A model generated the notes under the pieces. The model was not told the DNA's origin, ran no database searches, and saw nothing but the letters and a program-made list of their open reading frames with translations. From positions 1 to 53,212 of the forward strand of contig JAFIEK010000027.1 of assembly GCA_020832545.1 (NCBI GenBank): a DNA stretch of 53,212 bases, read 5' to 3'. This DNA comes from Pararhodobacter sp. GTDB taxonomy: Bacteria; Pseudomonadota; Alphaproteobacteria; Rhodobacterales; Rhodobacteraceae. This document shows, piece after piece, positions 51,979-53,212 of this stretch. Each line of letters opens with the position of its first letter. Position 1 is the first letter of the stretch. The translations under genes and the position numbers were made by a program.

Positions 51979-53133
51979 ATGTCCTTCACCCGCTTTCACG
52001 CAATCCTGTCGGGTGCCTTTGTGGCGCTAAGTGCCTTCGCCGTGCAGGCGCAGGTCGCCTATGAGGGGCGTGCCCCCAATATTCTGGTGACCGATTTCAA
52101 CACCGGACAGATCCTTGTTGACCGCAATGCCGATGTACCGCTGCCACCAGCCTCGATGTCGAAACTGATGACGCTGAACATGCTGTTCGAGGCGATTGAC
52201 GACGGCCGGGTGGATATGGACACGACCTTCACCGTCTCGGAACGTGCGCATGCGATGGGTGGCTCGCGCATGTTCCTCGAAACACGGCACAGACCTACCG
52301 CCGAAGACCTGATCCGGGGTATCGCGGTGCTTTCGGGCAACGATGCGACGGTGGTGGTGGCCGAAGGGCTGGCCGGCAGCGAAGAGGCATTTGCCCAGCT
52401 TGCCACCGCCCGCGCGCGGCAACTGGGGATGACGAACACCACGCTGCGCAATGCCTCGGGCTGGCCAGACCCCGAACACCGCATGAGCCTGCGCGACCTC
52501 GCCGTCCTGGCACGCCACCTTCTGGAAGAGCATGGCGCGTACTATCCTTATCTGGCCGAGCGCGAGTTTACATGGAACAACATCACCCAGCCGAACCGGG
52601 TGCCGCTACTGGGTGCGGGGCTGGGGTTGGACGGGCTCAAGACGGGGCATACCAGTGAAGCGGGCTATGCCCTGACCGGATCGGCGGTGCAGGGTGACCG
52701 GCGTGTGATCTTCGTGTTCTCCGGGCTCGACAGCGAACGCGAACGCACGGAAGAGGCAGAACGCATTATCAATTGGGCGTTCCGCCAGTTCGCCGAACAG
52801 CGCATCGCGGATCAGGGGCAAGTGCTGGCCGAAGCCACGGTCTGGATGGGGGACGAGCGCAGCGTGGCACTGGTCGCCCCGCGCGACTATGACATTCTGG
52901 TGCCGGTCTTCACCGAAAGCGAGATCACTGCGCAGGTGGTCTATGACGGTCCCATTGCCGCGCCGATCACCGAGGGGCAGGAACTGGCGCGGCTGATCGT
53001 CTCGGTTCCGGGCTCGTCGGATTTCTCACTGCCTTTGGTGGCGGGCCATGATGTTGCCGAGGGGGGCTTTGTGCCGCGCATGCGGTCGGCGGCGACGGTT
53101 CTGGCGGGGCATCTGGGCCTTGTGATCCAGTGA
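51979..53133 (+). CDS. D-alanyl-D-alanine carboxypeptidase (PBP5/6 type, S11)
   Basis: 384 residues. A signal peptide (about 1-24, after VQAQ) is followed by the three active-site motifs: S59-M-S-K62, S119-G-N121 and K221-T-G223. A C-terminal beta domain (about 280-370) precedes a final amphipathic stretch (MRSAATVLAGHLGLV) that may anchor it to the membrane. It removes the last D-Ala from peptidoglycan side chains in the periplasm. CGGAG precedes the ATG at 51979. It lies 92 nt after the SPOR lipoprotein gene and is likely co-transcribed. Confidence 0.93.
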   Translation: MSFTRFHAILSGAFVALSAFAVQAQVAYEGRAPNILVTDFNTGQILVDRNADVPLPPASMSKLMTLNMLFEAIDDGRVDMDTTFTVSERAHAMGGSRMFLETRHRPTAEDLIRGIAVLSGNDATVVVAEGLAGSEEAFAQLATARARQLGMTNTTLRNASGWPDPEHRMSLRDLAVLARHLLEEHGAYYPYLAEREFTWNNITQPNRVPLLGAGLGLDGLKTGHTSEAGYALTGSAVQGDRRVIFVFSGLDSERERTEEAERIINWAFRQFAEQRIADQGQVLAEATVWMGDERSVALVAPRDYDILVPVFTESEITAQVVYDGPIAAPITEGQELARLIVSVPGSSDFSLPLVAGHDVAEGGFVPRMRSAATVLAGHLGLVIQ

Positions 53134-53157
53134 CGGTGTTCGTGGTTTGCGTGCGGA

Positions 53158-53212
<55 letters not shown>

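Overview
The window reads as a chromosomal contig of an alphaproteobacterium of the Rhodobacteraceae (Roseobacter/Rhodobacter/Paracoccus group). The evidence is high-GC coding on both strands, a phaZ / phaC-phaP-phaR polyhydroxybutyrate cluster in the arrangement known from Rhodobacter and Paracoccus, a histidine tRNA without an encoded G-1 and with A73, a class I lysyl-tRNA synthetase, a TAXI-type TRAP transporter with a sigma-54-type two-component system, an N-methylproline-demethylase-like flavoprotein, and lineage-typical small proteins (DUF1127, DUF2852, a DUF6324-like protein, IalB). Both ends are homopolymer runs that look like assembly artefacts. I see no prophage, insertion sequence, CRISPR array, toxin-antitoxin pair or defence island, and no clearly broken gene.

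Layout. 0.2-5 kb: Bax-inhibitor-like membrane protein, DUF1127 protein divergent from a LysR regulator, quinone-oxidoreductase-like MDR enzyme, an XRE regulator behind a textbook sigma-54 promoter, and a HisN-type phosphatase. 5-8.5 kb: guanine deaminase divergent from mgtE, then 5-formyl-THF cyclo-ligase. 8.6-13.3 kb: PHB cluster with CTGC-N3-GCAG boxes that match the known PhaR target. 13.3-21.3 kb: PaaI thioesterase, rimO, cytochrome b561 divergent from MarR, a crotonase, AsmA, a small cytochrome c and an M20 peptidase. 21.3-21.9 kb: tRNA-His, a DUF6324-like protein and SRP RNA. 22-26.4 kb: TetR regulator and a beta-oxidation-like cassette (acyl-CoA dehydrogenase, MaoC hydratase, SDR dehydrogenase, thioesterase). 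26.5-35.3 kb: DUF2852, OYE/FAD demethylase, nadD, PBP4-type dacB, Na/Pi cotransporter, TerB protein, class I lysS. 35.4-40.4 kb: GMC oxidoreductase, asparaginase, IalB, rlmN, GlsB-like protein. 40.5-47.3 kb: TAXI TRAP transporter with its own histidine kinase and enhancer-binding regulator. 47.4-53.1 kb: crotonase, cupin, nadE, SPOR lipoprotein, PBP5-type carboxypeptidase.

How the genes fit together. The PHB genes form a storage module (synthase, depolymerase, granule coat protein, repressor) with operator boxes in all three regulatory gaps. The fatty-acid cassette could exchange 3-hydroxyacyl-CoA with it, but that is inference. The kinase, regulator, upstream palindrome, -24/-12 promoter and TRAP genes lie in order on one strand and form a complete candidate sensing-and-uptake circuit; its regulator carries GAFPGA instead of GAFTGA and Asp instead of Glu in Walker B. 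I found no clearly new multi-gene system. The most useful leads are regulatory: the perfect sigma-54 promoter of the XRE gene, the variant activator, TTGC-N4-GCAA boxes shared by two loci, and a dispersed hairpin repeat that supplies the C-terminus of one protein.
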